64,000 nt of DNA. Origin: Polynucleobacter nymphae (GTDB lineage Bacteria; Pseudomonadota; Gammaproteobacteria; Burkholderiales; Burkholderiaceae). Where the stretch lies: NCBI RefSeq assembly GCF_018882155.1, contig NZ_JACVPA010000001.1, forward strand, positions 124,001 to 188,000, written 5' to 3'. Positions within the stretch are counted from its first letter, which is position 1; each line of letters starts with the position of its first letter. The notes under the pieces were generated by a model. The model made no database searches, had not been told where the DNA came from, and saw nothing but the letters and a program-made list of their open reading frames with translations. The translations under genes and the position numbers were made by a program. Of this stretch, positions 54,519 to 64,000 are shown in pieces.

Positions 54519-55544
54519 ATGCTTGAAGCCGCTGATCAGATCTTAGTGAGTGACCTCACTAGCGCACCCTCGCTTAAACAGCGACGTGCTTTAGCAAAGA
54601 TCATTACCTTGCTTGAATCTACTCGCCTAGATCACCGCAAGCGTGCGGATGAAGTGCTTAATACGCTCTTACCAAAGTCTGGTAATTCATTTCGTTTAGG
54701 CATCTCAGGAGTTCCAGGTGTTGGTAAGTCGACGCTCATTGAAGTCCTTGGTCTGTACCTGATTGAAAAAGGTCATCGGGTTGCTGTGATGGCGATTGAT
54801 CCATCTTCCAGTTTGTCTGGTGGATCCATTCTGGGGGATAAAACTCGCATGGAGCGTCTCTCAGTGTTAGAGGATGCTTTTATTAGGCCTAGCCCATCCT
54901 CTGGAACGCTCGGTGGTGTCGCAGAGAAAACCCGTGAAGCCATGCTAGTTGCAGAGGCGGCAGGTTTTGATGTCATCATTGTTGAGACAGTTGGTGTTGG
55001 CCAAAGCGAAATTGCGGTTGCTGGCATGACGGATATGTTTTTGTTAATGCAGTTGCCCAATGCTGGAGATGATCTACAGGCTATCAAAAAGGGGGTGATG
55101 GAAATTGCCGATCTGATCGCCATCAACAAAGTCGATATTGATCCAGATGCAGCAATGCGTGCCCAACTGTTCATTACAAGTTCTTTGCGCTTGCTCGGCT
55201 TTCAGGGAAATCCAGATCATGCTTCGCACGATCAAGAGTTTTGGCATCCCACAGTAATGACCTTAAGCGCACTTGAAGGTAGAGGTGTGCCAGCGCTCTG
55301 GGACAAAGTCACCCATTTTGAAAAGCTGCAAAGAGCCAATGGCAAATTTGAGAGCCGCCGGAAGCAACAAGCAGGCGCATGGATGTGGGATCGCATTGAT
55401 ACAGGCCTAAAGACTGCTTTTCAGAACAATGCAGCAGTTCAAGAGCTCTTACCAATCTTAATTGCAGAGGTAAACCAAGGAACTATGGCAGCTTCAGTGG
55501 CGGCAAGACGCTTACTAGAGTCCATGGGGCATGAATTTTTCTAA
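54519..55544 (+). CDS. meaB: Methylmalonyl-CoA mutase-associated GTPase MeaB
   Basis: This 341-residue G3E-type GTPase protects and repairs the mutase during cofactor loading. Walker [10 protein letters not shown] is near residues 67-75, then [31 protein letters not shown] and NKVD. It starts 15 bases after the mutase gene and overlaps the extended frame of the carboxylase gene, but not that gene's real start, which lies 10 bases beyond the meaB stop. Confidence 0.95.
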   Translation: MLEAADQILVSDLTSAPSLKQRRALAKIITLLESTRLDHRKRADEVLNTLLPKSGNSFRLGISGVPGVGKSTLIEVLGLYLIEKGHRVAVMAIDPSSSLSGGSILGDKTRMERLSVLEDAFIRPSPSSGTLGGVAEKTREAMLVAEAAGFDVIIVETVGVGQSEIAVAGMTDMFLLMQLPNAGDDLQAIKKGVMEIADLIAINKVDIDPDAAMRAQLFITSSLRLLGFQGNPDHASHDQEFWHPTVMTLSALEGRGVPALWDKVTHFEKLQRANGKFESRRKQQAGAWMWDRIDTGLKTAFQNNAAVQELLPILIAEVNQGTMAASVAARRLLESMGHEFF

Positions 55545-55554
55545 GGAGCAGGAA

Positions 55555-57087
55555 ATGAAGGAAATCATTCAACAGCTGGAAGCCAAGCGCGAGCTAGCCC
55601 GATTAGGTGGTGGGCAAAAGCGTATTGCCGCTCAGCATGCGAAGGGCAAGCTTACTGCCCGTGAGCGCATTGAACTCCTGCTCGACGCTGGAACCTTCGA
55701 AGAGTGGGACATGTTTGTTGAGCACCGTTGCCATGATTTTGGAATGGCAGATCAAACGGTTCCAGGTGATGGTGTGGTCACTGGTTACGGCATGATTAAT
55801 GGTCGCCTCGTGTTTGTTTTTTCACAAGATTTCACTGTGTTAGGCGGCTCTTTGTCGGAAGCCCATGCTGAAAAGATTTGCAAGATCATGGATCAGGCTC
55901 TGAAGGTAGGTGCGCCTGTGATTGGCTTAAATGACTCTGGTGGCGCGCGCATTCAAGAGGGTGTGGCTTCTTTAGGTGGTTATGCCGAGATTTTTCAACG
56001 TAACGTGACCGCTTCGGGGGTGATTCCGCAGATCTCCTTAATCATGGGGCCTTGTGCAGGTGGAGCTGTGTATTCGCCAGCGCTAACCGATTTCATCTTC
56101 ATGGTTAAAGACAGTTCTTATATGTTTGTCACCGGTCCAGAAGTGGTAAAGACGGTGACGCATGAGGATGTCACCTCAGAAGAGTTGGGTGGTGCAGTCA
56201 CGCACTCAACCGTTTCTGGTGTTTGTGATTTGGCATTCGATAATGATGTTGACGCAATCATGATGCTGCGCCGTTTCTTTAACTATCTCCCACTCTCGAA
56301 TCGAGAAAAGCCACCACTCATTAAAGGTGCTAATCGAACTGAAGAGCCTGATTTTTCATTAGATACATTAGTTCCATCCAATCCCAATCAACCTTATGAC
56401 ATGAAAGAGTTGATTGGCAAGATCGCAGATGATGGAGAATTCTTTGAGCTACAGCCTGACTATGCCAAAAACATTGTGATTGGCTTTGCGCGCATGGAAG
56501 GTCGCTCTATCGGCATTGTTGCCAATCAGCCTTTGGTATTGGCTGGTTGCTTAGATATCAAGGCCTCCATTAAGGCAGCGCGTTTTGTCCGTTTCTGTGA
56601 TGCTTTTAATATCCCGGTGGTTACTTTGGTAGATGTTCCAGGCTTTATGCCAGGTACTGCCCAAGAGTACGGCGGCATCATTAAACATGGCGCCAAATTA
56701 CTGTATGCCTACGCAGATTGCACCGTGCCTAAAGTGACGCTGATTACCCGCAAGGCCTATGGCGGTGCCTATGATGTGATGGCATCCAAGCATTTGCGCG
56801 GTGACGTGAACTTTGCTTGGCCATCTGCAGAAATTGCTGTGATGGGCCCTAAAGGTGCCGTAGAAATTATTTTCCGTGAAGAAAAATCGGATCCAGAGAA
56901 AATTACAGCCCGTGAAGCTGAATACAAGGCTAAGTTTGCAAACCCATTTGTGGCAGGACGTCGTGGCTATATTGATGATGTGATTCTGCCGCATGAAACA
57001 CGCAAGCGTATCGCTCGCTCCTTGGCTATGTTGAAAGATAAAGACTTGAAGAATCCTGCGCGTAAACACGGCAATATTCCCCTGTAA
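55555..57087 (+). CDS. pccB: Propionyl-CoA carboxylase beta subunit (carboxyltransferase)
   Basis: This 510-residue carboxyltransferase has the crotonase-like folds with [14 protein letters not shown] and [29 protein letters not shown], and [14 protein letters not shown]. Operon context (mutase, MeaB, biotin carboxylase) makes propionyl-CoA the likely substrate. I start at ATG 55555: AAGGAG (55543-55548) is 6 bases before it, while the upstream ATG at 55531 lies inside meaB. Confidence 0.94.
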   Translation: MKEIIQQLEAKRELARLGGGQKRIAAQHAKGKLTARERIELLLDAGTFEEWDMFVEHRCHDFGMADQTVPGDGVVTGYGMINGRLVFVFSQDFTVLGGSLSEAHAEKICKIMDQALKVGAPVIGLNDSGGARIQEGVASLGGYAEIFQRNVTASGVIPQISLIMGPCAGGAVYSPALTDFIFMVKDSSYMFVTGPEVVKTVTHEDVTSEELGGAVTHSTVSGVCDLAFDNDVDAIMMLRRFFNYLPLSNREKPPLIKGANRTEEPDFSLDTLVPSNPNQPYDMKELIGKIADDGEFFELQPDYAKNIVIGFARMEGRSIGIVANQPLVLAGCLDIKASIKAARFVRFCDAFNIPVVTLVDVPGFMPGTAQEYGGIIKHGAKLLYAYADCTVPKVTLITRKAYGGAYDVMASKHLRGDVNFAWPSAEIAVMGPKGAVEIIFREEKSDPEKITAREAEYKAKFANPFVAGRRGYIDDVILPHETRKRIARSLAMLKDKDLKNPARKHGNIPL

Positions 57088-57102
57088 AGGCGCTGACAAA
57101 TC

Positions 57103-59139
57103 ATGACTACGAAAATGTTTAAGAAAATATTAATTGCTAACCGGGGTGAGATTGCATGCCGTGTAATGAGCACTGCCAAGAAAATAGGCATTAAGACGGT
57201 TGCCGTTTACTCAGAAGCCGACAAGGAAGCGCGCCATGTGCAGTTAGCGGATGAGGCCGTTTGCATTGGACCTGCGCCTTCACGAGAATCTTATCTTGTG
57301 ATCGATCGGATCATTCAAGCTTGCAAAGATACTGGTGCGCAAGCAGTGCATCCAGGCTATGGATTTTTATCTGAGAATGAAGAGTTCGCTAGGCGTTGTG
57401 AAGAAGAGGGCATTGTCTTTATTGGACCCAAATACCAATCCATTGCTGCTATGGGCGACAAAATTGCCTCTAAGAAACTAGCAATAGAGGCTAAGGTCAA
57501 TACAATCCCTGGTCACAATGAGGCGATTGCTACTACTGATGAAGCAGTCAAGATTGCGCAAGGTATTGGCTACCCAGTCATGATTAAAGCATCAGCTGGC
57601 GGTGGCGGTAAAGGCCTACGTGTTGCATGTAATAACAAAGAGGCTGCCGAAGGCTTTGCTGCTTGTAAGACTGAAGCGATGAATAGCTTTGGTGATGATC
57701 GTATCTTCATTGAGAAATTTGTTGAAGGTCCGCGCCATATTGAAATTCAAGTCTTAGGTGATTCACATGGCAACGTGGTGTATTTGAATGAGCGTGATTG
57801 TTCAATTCAGCGCAGACATCAGAAGGTGATTGAAGAGGCGCCATCACCATTCATTGACCCCGCAACCCGCAAAGCCATGGGTAAGCAAGCAGTTGCTTTG
57901 GCTAAAGCGGTGAATTACCAATCTGCGGGTACTGTGGAATTCGTAGTTGGTAAAGATAAGTCTTTTTACTTTCTTGAGATGAACACGCGCTTGCAGGTTG
58001 AGCATCCAGTCACAGAAGCGATTACTGGCCTTGATCTAGTTGAGCAAATGATTCGGGTTGCTGCTGGAGAAAAGCTTGCCTTTAAACAAGAAGATGTGAA
58101 ATCGGATGGCTGGTCCATGGAGTGTCGCATTAATGCAGATGATCCCTTCCGAAATTTTTTGCCTTCTACCGGTCGATTAGTGAAGTACCGTCCACCAGAG
58201 TCTATAAACGGTGTGCGTGTCGATACTGGCGTATACGAGGGTGGCGAGATTCCAATGTATTACGACTCCATGATTGCAAAGTTGATTGTTCACGGCAAGG
58301 ATCGTACAGAAGCAATTGAGAAAATGCGCGCGGCTCTGAATGACTTTGTTATTCGCGGTATTCATTCCAATATTCCTTTCCAGGCAGCCTTATTACAGCA
58401 TCCCCGGTTCGTTAGCGGGGATTTCACAACCGGTTTTATTGCACAAGAGTATCCAGAGGGCTTTAAAAAAGATTCCGTACAGCCAGATGATCCGAAGCGC
58501 TTAGCAGCGCTAGCTGCATTTATGCGCTATCGCTATCTAGAGCACATCAAAATGATTGATGGTCAGTTAGCTGGCCATGAAATGATCATTGCGAAGAAGT
58601 TTGTAGTAGTCACTGGTAAAAAATCAGGATCTATGAATGATCCTATTGAAGTGCCTGTTCGGGTTGAATTAAAGGATGGTGTTTATTCTGTTTATATCGA
58701 TGAAGCTGATGGTATTAGTCGCTATGACATTGTGAGTAATTGGCGTCCGGGACAAATTTGTCTTCATGCCACCATTAATGGCACGCAGAAAGTGACCGCA
58801 CAAGTTGAGCGCCGCGGCGTGCGACACCTGCTTGCTCTTGATGGCACTCACTTTGAATGTATGGTTCTTAGCCCCTTAGGCGCTGAACTGCAGCGCCGTA
58901 TGCCAGTGAAGCTTCCCCCCGATACATCCAAGTTGGTCATGTCACCGATGCCTGGATTATTGACGAAAGTGGCTGTTAAGGCTGGCGAGAATGTAACTGC
59001 TGGTCAGAAACTGGCATCCATTGAAGCCATGAAAATGGAAAATACGATTTCTGCAATACAAGATGGTGTGGTGTCAGAGATTTGCGCTAAAGAGGGTGAT
59101 AGCTTAGCAGTTGATCAGCTCATCATGCGCTTTGAATAA
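57103..59139 (+). CDS. pccA: Propionyl-CoA carboxylase alpha subunit (biotin carboxylase and biotin carrier)
   Basis: This 678-residue protein has an N-terminal biotin-carboxylase domain (KILIANRGEIACRVM, the ATP-grasp loop KASAGGGGKGLRVA and EMNTRLQVEHPVTE), a central BT domain of PCC type and a C-terminal biotinyl domain with the acceptor lysine in EAMKMENT (about residue 644). With pccB it makes methylmalonyl-CoA. The start may be 57103 or the internal ATG at 57115. Confidence 0.95.
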   Translation: MTTKMFKKILIANRGEIACRVMSTAKKIGIKTVAVYSEADKEARHVQLADEAVCIGPAPSRESYLVIDRIIQACKDTGAQAVHPGYGFLSENEEFARRCEEEGIVFIGPKYQSIAAMGDKIASKKLAIEAKVNTIPGHNEAIATTDEAVKIAQGIGYPVMIKASAGGGGKGLRVACNNKEAAEGFAACKTEAMNSFGDDRIFIEKFVEGPRHIEIQVLGDSHGNVVYLNERDCSIQRRHQKVIEEAPSPFIDPATRKAMGKQAVALAKAVNYQSAGTVEFVVGKDKSFYFLEMNTRLQVEHPVTEAITGLDLVEQMIRVAAGEKLAFKQEDVKSDGWSMECRINADDPFRNFLPSTGRLVKYRPPESINGVRVDTGVYEGGEIPMYYDSMIAKLIVHGKDRTEAIEKMRAALNDFVIRGIHSNIPFQAALLQHPRFVSGDFTTGFIAQEYPEGFKKDSVQPDDPKRLAALAAFMRYRYLEHIKMIDGQLAGHEMIIAKKFVVVTGKKSGSMNDPIEVPVRVELKDGVYSVYIDEADGISRYDIVSNWRPGQICLHATINGTQKVTAQVERRGVRHLLALDGTHFECMVLSPLGAELQRRMPVKLPPDTSKLVMSPMPGLLTKVAVKAGENVTAGQKLASIEAMKMENTISAIQDGVVSEICAKEGDSLAVDQLIMRFE

Positions 59140-59148
59140 GGAGGGGTG

Positions 59149-59616
59149 ATGTCAGCTAAGCCATTTAAAATTTTAGGTATTCAGCAAATTGCTATTGGTG
59201 GTGAAAGCAAAGATCGCCTGAAGAAGTTATGGGTTGATATGCTGGGCTTTGAATACAAGAGCACTTTTGTATCTGAACGCGAAAATGTAGATGAAGATAT
59301 TTGCGCGATCGGCAAAGGGACGAACGCTATTGAGGTGGATCTGATGCAGCCCTTGGATATTGAAAAGAAGCCAGCAGTCCATCAAACCCCTTTAAATCAC
59401 ATCGGTTTATGGGTAGACGACCTGCCAAAGGCAGTTGAGTGGTTATCTACAAATGGCCTGCGTTTTGCTCCTGGTGGAATACGTAAAGGGGCGGCTGGAT
59501 TTGACATTACTTTTGTACATCCCAAAGGCAATGATGAGTTCCCTATTGGTGGAGAAGGCGTCTTAATTGAGCTTGTACAAGCTCCTCCTGAAGTCATTGC
59601 AGAATTGGGTTCATAA
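59149..59616 (+). CDS. VOC-family protein, likely methylmalonyl-CoA epimerase
   Basis: This 155-residue glyoxalase/VOC-fold protein has paired beta-alpha-beta modules with ligands in [29 protein letters not shown] and VLIELVQA, spaced as metal ligands in methylmalonyl-CoA epimerase. It is the last gene of the propionate operon, where an epimerase is needed between carboxylase and mutase; that is the main reason for the call. ATG 59149 is preferred over GTG 59146 because of the AAGGAGG spacing. Confidence 0.75.
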   Translation: MSAKPFKILGIQQIAIGGESKDRLKKLWVDMLGFEYKSTFVSERENVDEDICAIGKGTNAIEVDLMQPLDIEKKPAVHQTPLNHIGLWVDDLPKAVEWLSTNGLRFAPGGIRKGAAGFDITFVHPKGNDEFPIGGEGVLIELVQAPPEVIAELGS

Positions 59617-59650
59617 TTTAGGTTTTCAATATAAATAAAAAGAGTTCACA

Positions 59651-60373
59651 TTGACGCGCATATTAGCCATCGACACCTCAACAGCTTGGTGTTCGGTGGC
59701 TTTATCTTTAGGTGATCAAGCACCAATCCTCCGACATGAGTTGGTATCGGCTGGCGCTAGCCAATTGCTTTTACCTTGGGTAGAGACCCTTTTAGAAGAA
59801 GCAAATATCAAGTTAAACGAACTTGATGCGATTGCTATTGGCATTGGTCCGGGCGCATTTACTGGCGTTAGACTGGGTGTAGCGGCAGTACAAGGTTTAG
59901 CGATTTCTTGTGACCTACCCATCTTGCCAGTTGCTAGTCTCGACGCCGTTGCAGCGCAATTGATTAAAACAACTCATTTCAAAAATGCCAAGCCGAGTCA
60001 TTTTGTGATTGCGATCGATGCGCGTATGGATGAAATTTACTGGGCTAAGTATGAGGCTCCAGGACAGAATCAAGAGCTGGCAAAGCGCATTGGCAATATT
60101 CATTTATCAAAACCAGAAGAATTAGAGCTCACAGATAATCAATTTCTGGCAGGGAGCGCTCTAGTAGTCTATGGCGATCGATTATTTACCAACACAATAC
60201 TTCCATCTGCAGCGCTTGATGCGCAAATCCATTTGACCGCCTTAGGTGTCTTAGATTGCGCTGTGCAAAGGCTCAAAGAAGGTAGACAAATCCATGTCCG
60301 CGAGCTTGAGCCACTTTACGTGCGTGACAAGGTAGCGCTGACCACGCAAGAGCGTCTTGAGGCCTTGAAGTAA
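59651..60373 (+). CDS. tsaB: tRNA threonylcarbamoyladenosine biosynthesis protein TsaB
   Basis: This 240-residue ASKHA-fold partner of TsaD is required for the t6A37 tRNA modification. Hallmarks are ILAIDTSTAWCSVAL, GIGPGAFTGVRLGVAAVQGLA and VIAIDARMDEIYWA. The start is TTG at 59651. It overlaps rimI by one base (TAATG). The tsaB-rimI pairing is common in proteobacteria. Confidence 0.93.
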   Translation: MTRILAIDTSTAWCSVALSLGDQAPILRHELVSAGASQLLLPWVETLLEEANIKLNELDAIAIGIGPGAFTGVRLGVAAVQGLAISCDLPILPVASLDAVAAQLIKTTHFKNAKPSHFVIAIDARMDEIYWAKYEAPGQNQELAKRIGNIHLSKPEELELTDNQFLAGSALVVYGDRLFTNTILPSAALDAQIHLTALGVLDCAVQRLKEGRQIHVRELEPLYVRDKVALTTQERLEALK

Positions 60374-60888
60374 TGTCTGAAAGCATTGCTGAACTCTCTT
60401 TTCTGCCGATGCAAGCTGCAGATTTAGATGCTGTTTTAGAAATAGAAGCGGTATCGCATTTACACCCTTGGAGCAAAGGAAACTTTTCAGATTCTTTGGC
60501 GGCAGGGCACTGGGCATACTGCATTCGCCCACAAGTGGATCAAGCGATCAAAGGCTCTTATTTAGATCCTGCTGTCTTATGGGCCTATTGCATTCTCTTT
60601 CCTGCTGTTGATGAATTGCATTTACTCAATCTCACGGTATCGCCAAAGTTGCGTAAGCTAGGCTTGGCCTCCAGAATGATGACTGCGATCGAAGGCGTTG
60701 CTGTCCAGCAAAATATGCCTAGAATTATTCTAGAAGTCAGACCGTCGAATATTGCTGCAGTCACTTTGTACCAAAAGCTTGGATATGAGCAAATTGGCAT
60801 ACGCAAAAACTACTACCCAGCTGATCCCCAATTAGGAACTAGGGAAGATGCGCTAGTGATGGCTAAATCGATTAAGCTAGGGGCATGA
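60373..60888 (+). CDS. rimI: Ribosomal protein S18-alanine N-acetyltransferase RimI
   Basis: This 171-residue GNAT acetyltransferase has the acetyl-CoA loop as LRKLGLASRMM near residues 95-105 and the motif B segment ILEVRPSNIAAVTLYQKLGYEQIGIRKNYY that is typical of RimI. A ~10-residue insertion after YCIRPQVDQAIKG is longer than in E. coli. It starts on the tsaB stop and overlaps the next gene by 4 bases (ATGA). Confidence 0.9.
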   Translation: MSESIAELSFLPMQAADLDAVLEIEAVSHLHPWSKGNFSDSLAAGHWAYCIRPQVDQAIKGSYLDPAVLWAYCILFPAVDELHLLNLTVSPKLRKLGLASRMMTAIEGVAVQQNMPRIILEVRPSNIAAVTLYQKLGYEQIGIRKNYYPADPQLGTREDALVMAKSIKLGA

Positions 60889-61397
60889 GTAATACACATT
60901 CTGCTTTCTTAAAAGAAATGGGCATCACCGAGTGGTCCACCAGGGATGGTGTGCAGGCACCGCATTCTGCCCAAACCGTTATAGAGGCCCCACCAGCTGT
61001 TGAAAAAATATCTCAGGGGCATTGGTGGTTCTTTGGATCTCCGCCACAAGGCAATACCCAGATTCTTTTTCAGGGCCTGATTCGATCACTAGGTTTGGGC
61101 CCACAAGAGTGGTCTTGGAAAAATGCTGGTGATGATTTAAATCAGTTGCATGTTCCAGAGGATGGTTTGCCAGTTGTGGCACTTGCCTTTGGCGGCTCTA
61201 TTGCTCAAAAAATTACTGGTGAGAAGGATTCATTACCGCAATTACGTGAAACTATTCTGGCCTTAAATAATGGCTCTGATGAAGAAATTCCGGTGATTGC
61301 TTCATTTGATTTGGCTCAGTTACTTACTAAGCCAAAGGATAAGGCCTTACTTTGGCAGGATCTGTTGTTAGCAAAGTCAGTGCTACAAAATATCTGA
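60885..61397 (+). CDS. Cysteine-free protein related to family-4/5 uracil-DNA glycosylase
   Basis: This 170-residue product contains no cysteine. It sits where betaproteobacteria usually have a uracil-DNA glycosylase after tsaB-rimI. HWWFFGSPPQG…ILFQGLIRSLGL matches the position of the GEAPG…LL…GL start of family-4 enzymes, and IASFDLAQLLTKPKDKALLWQDLLLAK matches the HPAYLLR-P-K---W-DL ending, but the Fe-S cysteines, catalytic Asp/Glu and the final His are lost. I read it as a degenerate or repurposed UDG relative. It is intact and coupled to rimI, so it is not simply a pseudogene. Confidence 0.6.
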   Translation: MSNTHSAFLKEMGITEWSTRDGVQAPHSAQTVIEAPPAVEKISQGHWWFFGSPPQGNTQILFQGLIRSLGLGPQEWSWKNAGDDLNQLHVPEDGLPVVALAFGGSIAQKITGEKDSLPQLRETILALNNGSDEEIPVIASFDLAQLLTKPKDKALLWQDLLLAKSVLQNI

Positions 61398-61408
61398 TCT
61401 GCCGCTAA

Positions 61409-62731
61409 TCAGTGCTGCTTATGCTCACCGATCAGGTGCATAGAGTCATATTCAGCCTGGTTCCGAGCATGACGCTTAATCACAAGCCACATGATGCAGC
61501 TGACGGTTAAGCCAAAACCAATGATGACATAAGGTACTGATACATCAAACCAGATCAGTAGGGAATAGATTGCCAGCATCATTAAAACTGAAATATTTTC
61601 ATTAAAGTTTTGAACTGCAATAGAGTGACCAGCAGACATCAGAACGTGACCACGGTGCTGTAGTAAGGCATTCATCGGCACGACAAAATAACCTGCAAGC
61701 CAACCCACAACAATGAGTAAGAAATAGGCAGGCAATAAATTCAGACTGACTTCCATCTTGCCTATGGTCATGATAGTTATGTCTGGCAGCATATTGGAGT
61801 TGTAGACGGCCATGACACATACCACCAGGCCCATGGCGATGCCATAAGGAAGTACATTGAGTGAGTTGCGGAGTGGCACACGTGAAGCAGCCCAAATGGC
61901 CCCACCAGCCACGCCGACGGCTGATATAGCTTGCAAAATTGCGCCTTGGGATAAATTCATATGCAAAGAAACTTGGGCCCACTTAATCACGATAAATTGC
62001 AAAGTAGCGCCAGCACCCCAAAATAAAGTAGTCACTGCCAATGAGATTTGTCCTAAGCGGTCGTTCCATAGGGTCTTAAAGCAAACAGAAAAGTCTTTGA
62101 TCAGTTCGATAGGGTTTGCTTTTTGGGAAACATAGCGGGCCCCAGTATCTGGAATCTTTAGATTGATCATCGCGGCCACGATATAAATCATCATAATGAC
62201 GAGGATGGCAGATTCTGCGGGAGTATCAATACCTGTATCTACACTTGGCATATCAAATGCCAAAAGACTTCCAGATACTGTATTGCTAATCAGGACACCA
62301 CCTAATACAGTACCCAAAATGATTGAGCCCACGGTAAGGCCTTCAATCCAGCCATTGGCAGCTACCAGTTTTTCTGGGGGGAGTAATTCAGTCAAAATGC
62401 CATATTTGGCTGGAGAGTAAGCGGCAGCCCCAAGGCCCACAATGGCATAGGATAGCAATGGGTGACTACCAAATAGCATCACTACACAACCTACAAACTT
62501 GATCGTATTGGTGATAAACATGACATTTCCCTTGGGGCGGGAGTCCGCAAAGGCGCCAACAAAGGCTGCTAGCAGCACATAGGACAATACGAAGAACAAT
62601 TTGAGTAAAGGGGTCATCCAGGCGGGAGCGTGTAGCTGGGCCAGGAGAGCAATTGCTGCAATCAGCAAAGCGTTATCGGCAAGCGACGAAAAAAATTGCG
62701 CCGCCATAATGGTGTAAAAACTACGGTTCAT
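61409..62731 (-). CDS. lplT: Lysophospholipid transporter LplT (MFS)
   Basis: This 440-residue MFS protein has about 12 TM segments. The start MNRSFYTIMAAQFFSSLADNALLIAAIALL is the LplT signature, and LGAAAYSPAKYGILTELLPPEKLVAANGWIEG is characteristic. It flips lysophospholipids across the inner membrane for re-acylation; the acyltransferase partner (Aas) is not adjacent. It is convergent with the UDG-like gene and divergent from alr. Confidence 0.92.
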   Translation of the reverse strand: MNRSFYTIMAAQFFSSLADNALLIAAIALLAQLHAPAWMTPLLKLFFVLSYVLLAAFVGAFADSRPKGNVMFITNTIKFVGCVVMLFGSHPLLSYAIVGLGAAAYSPAKYGILTELLPPEKLVAANGWIEGLTVGSIILGTVLGGVLISNTVSGSLLAFDMPSVDTGIDTPAESAILVIMMIYIVAAMINLKIPDTGARYVSQKANPIELIKDFSVCFKTLWNDRLGQISLAVTTLFWGAGATLQFIVIKWAQVSLHMNLSQGAILQAISAVGVAGGAIWAASRVPLRNSLNVLPYGIAMGLVVCVMAVYNSNMLPDITIMTIGKMEVSLNLLPAYFLLIVVGWLAGYFVVPMNALLQHRGHVLMSAGHSIAVQNFNENISVLMMLAIYSLLIWFDVSVPYVIIGFGLTVSCIMWLVIKRHARNQAEYDSMHLIGEHKQH

Positions 62732-62781
62732 TCGTACAATCTAGTCATTGAAGCAATTAAAACACGAAAGGAGGGGTGAAT

Positions 62782-63897
62782 ATGGGCGCTGCAGCTAATG
62801 GCATGATAAATAGGCCAATTTTGGCATCTATTCACACTGATGCCTTTCGACATAATTTAAACAGAGTTCGAGAGCTCGCGCCAGAATCGAAAATTTGGTC
62901 TGTTGTGAAGTCTAGAGCTTATGGTCATACTTTTGAGGCGGCGTTAAAAGGTTTAGCTTCTACAGATGGTTTTGCGCTACTAAATATACAAAATGCACTG
63001 CGCTTGAGAGAGGAAGGTTGGCAAGGTCGAATCCTACTTTTGGAAGGGTTATTTCATGAAAATGAATTGTCTCTAGCCGCAGAATTGTCTTGTGATTTGG
63101 TTGTCCATTGCGAGGCTCAGGTAGATTGGCATGAAAAATACAAAGCCCATAAGCCGTTTAATATTTTTCTAAAAATGAATTCTGGCATGAATCGCTTAGG
63201 TTTTAAACCTGAGGCCTATAGAACTGCATTCCATCGTCTACATGCTGCCGGAAACAAAATGCATCACATGACGCATTTTGCAAACGCGGATCAAGTAGAT
63301 CGTCTGCCAACAGTAGGTAGTCAAATAGAATTATTTAATGACACGATTGAGGGTTTAGATGCTCCAACATCCTTAGGTAATTCTGCAGCGATTTTGTGGC
63401 ATCGCAATGCCCTTGGCGATTGGGTAAGACCTGGGATCATGCTTTATGGAGCATCGCCCACAGGACTATATGCAGATATTAAGAACGCACATTTAAAAGC
63501 GGTTATGCAACTGAAAAGTGAAATCATTGATATACAGCTATTAGAAAAAGGTGATCGCGTTGGCTATGGTGGACGTTTTGAAGCGCCTGAAAAAATGAGA
63601 GTTGGTGTTGTGGCTTGTGGTTATGCCGATGGATATCCACGCCATGCAAGAGATGGCACACCAGTTTGGGTGAGTGATGGTAGTAACGATGGCGGCACAA
63701 TTTGCCCAATTGTTGGCCGCGTATCGATGGACATGTTAAGTATTGATCTGCGCAATGTACCCCATGCAAAAATTGGTAGCGCCGTCGAGCTTTGGGGTGA
63801 CAGAGTGCCTGTGGACGATGTTGCGAAAATGAGTGACACCATAGGCTACGAACTACTTTGTGCTGTAGCTCCGCGGGTGCCTGTTGTAATTAAATAA
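62782..63897 (+). CDS. alr: Alanine racemase, biosynthetic
   Basis: This 371-residue PLP-dependent racemase supplies D-alanine for peptidoglycan. The PLP lysine is in SVVKSRAYGHTFEAAL (near residue 40; usual form VKANAYGHG, so S-R replaces A-N). RPGIMLYGASP, VGYGGRF and CGYADGYPRH (catalytic Tyr region) and VGRVSMDML are standard. I choose ATG 62782 over GTG 62776, since GGAGG is 7 bases before the ATG. It is divergent from lplT. Confidence 0.93.
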   Translation: MGAAANGMINRPILASIHTDAFRHNLNRVRELAPESKIWSVVKSRAYGHTFEAALKGLASTDGFALLNIQNALRLREEGWQGRILLLEGLFHENELSLAAELSCDLVVHCEAQVDWHEKYKAHKPFNIFLKMNSGMNRLGFKPEAYRTAFHRLHAAGNKMHHMTHFANADQVDRLPTVGSQIELFNDTIEGLDAPTSLGNSAAILWHRNALGDWVRPGIMLYGASPTGLYADIKNAHLKAVMQLKSEIIDIQLLEKGDRVGYGGRFEAPEKMRVGVVACGYADGYPRHARDGTPVWVSDGSNDGGTICPIVGRVSMDMLSIDLRNVPHAKIGSAVELWGDRVPVDDVAKMSDTIGYELLCAVAPRVPVVIK

Positions 63898-63918
63898 TCA
63901 CGTAAGTCACATTCGAGT

Positions 63919-64000
63919 CTAAAGGGATTGTTGTTTAATCCAGAACTGCCACCACCTGCGTTCTTTTTTAACGCGTTGCCCAGTCTCGAGCATTGGGCTA
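63919..64000 (-). CDS. C-terminal end of a minus-strand gene, cut by the window edge
   Basis: On the minus strand an open frame from the window end reads …MLETGQRVKKERRWWQFWIKQQSL and stops at TAG 63919-63921. The basic, Trp-rich ending looks like a protein C-terminus, but too little is visible for a family. It is convergent with alr. Confidence 0.45.
   Translation of the reverse strand, partial: SPMLETGQRVKKERRWWQFWIKQQSL

Overview
The window looks like a chromosomal segment of a moderately AT-rich betaproteobacterium of the Burkholderiaceae, most likely Polynucleobacter or a close relative. The reasons are three orphan Bug/TctC-type periplasmic binding proteins, a thiC-thiO-thiS-thiG-thiE operon behind a TPP riboswitch, a tsaB-rimI-(UDG-like)-lplT-alr neighbourhood, and a compact propionyl-CoA/methylmalonyl-CoA operon. 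I see no rRNA operon, CRISPR array, prophage structural genes or integrase. Genus assignment is an inference from gene content.

Layout. 0-2.2 kb: two tandem secreted Lys/Glu/Ala-rich paralogues and an acyltransferase. 2.2-5.4 kb: a scrambled accessory patch. It holds two 212-bp direct repeats ending in a perfect tRNA-Arg(UCU)-like 3' end, an outer-membrane protein gene between them, a complete IS3-family element with a -1 slippery site, three gene fragments and a decayed third repeat. 5.4-9.4 kb: two cyclic-nucleotide-domain channels tail to tail (MscS-like and K+ channel) and an outer-membrane-type protein. 9.4-29.5 kb: catabolic and accessory metabolism. This includes a TauD-type dioxygenase, several SDRs, a haloacid dehalogenase, 2,2-dialkylglycine decarboxylase, an amidase, a FAH hydrolase and a ThDP enzyme, served by three Bug proteins and one amino-acid-type binding protein. 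A cytochrome c lies among them with two proteins carrying the Coq4 HDxxH-x11-E signature. 29.7-31.7 kb: a glycosyltransferase fused to a decayed FkbM-like domain and a C-terminal SEC-C zinc motif.

31.8-41.9 kb: tRNA-Asn, thiD, the thiCOSGE operon with its TPP riboswitch, a DUF4743/NUDIX gene, tRNA-Arg(CCU), an unlisted 46-codon membrane ORF, an MFS transporter and a CaiB-type CoA-transferase. 41.9-46.4 kb: parE-parC (topoisomerase IV). 46.4-50.6 kb: XdhC, MobA-like, RidA, CoxE-type VWA and MoxR ATPase genes, which resemble the accessory set of molybdenum hydroxylases although no structural subunits are present. 50.8-51.5 kb: two small periplasmic cytochromes c. 51.6-59.6 kb: a GntR/FCD regulator divergent from methylmalonyl-CoA mutase, MeaB, the two propionyl-CoA carboxylase subunits and a VOC protein (likely epimerase); together these convert propionyl-CoA to succinyl-CoA. 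59.6-63.9 kb: tsaB, rimI, a cysteine-free UDG-like relic, lplT and alr. The window ends in the C-terminus of a minus-strand gene.

The most interesting items are the tRNA-derived 212-bp repeats around an outer-membrane protein gene, the predicted three-helix switching mechanism of the thiC TPP riboswitch, the pair of divergent Coq4-like proteins, the two different cNMP-domain channels side by side, and the three-part glycosyltransferase.
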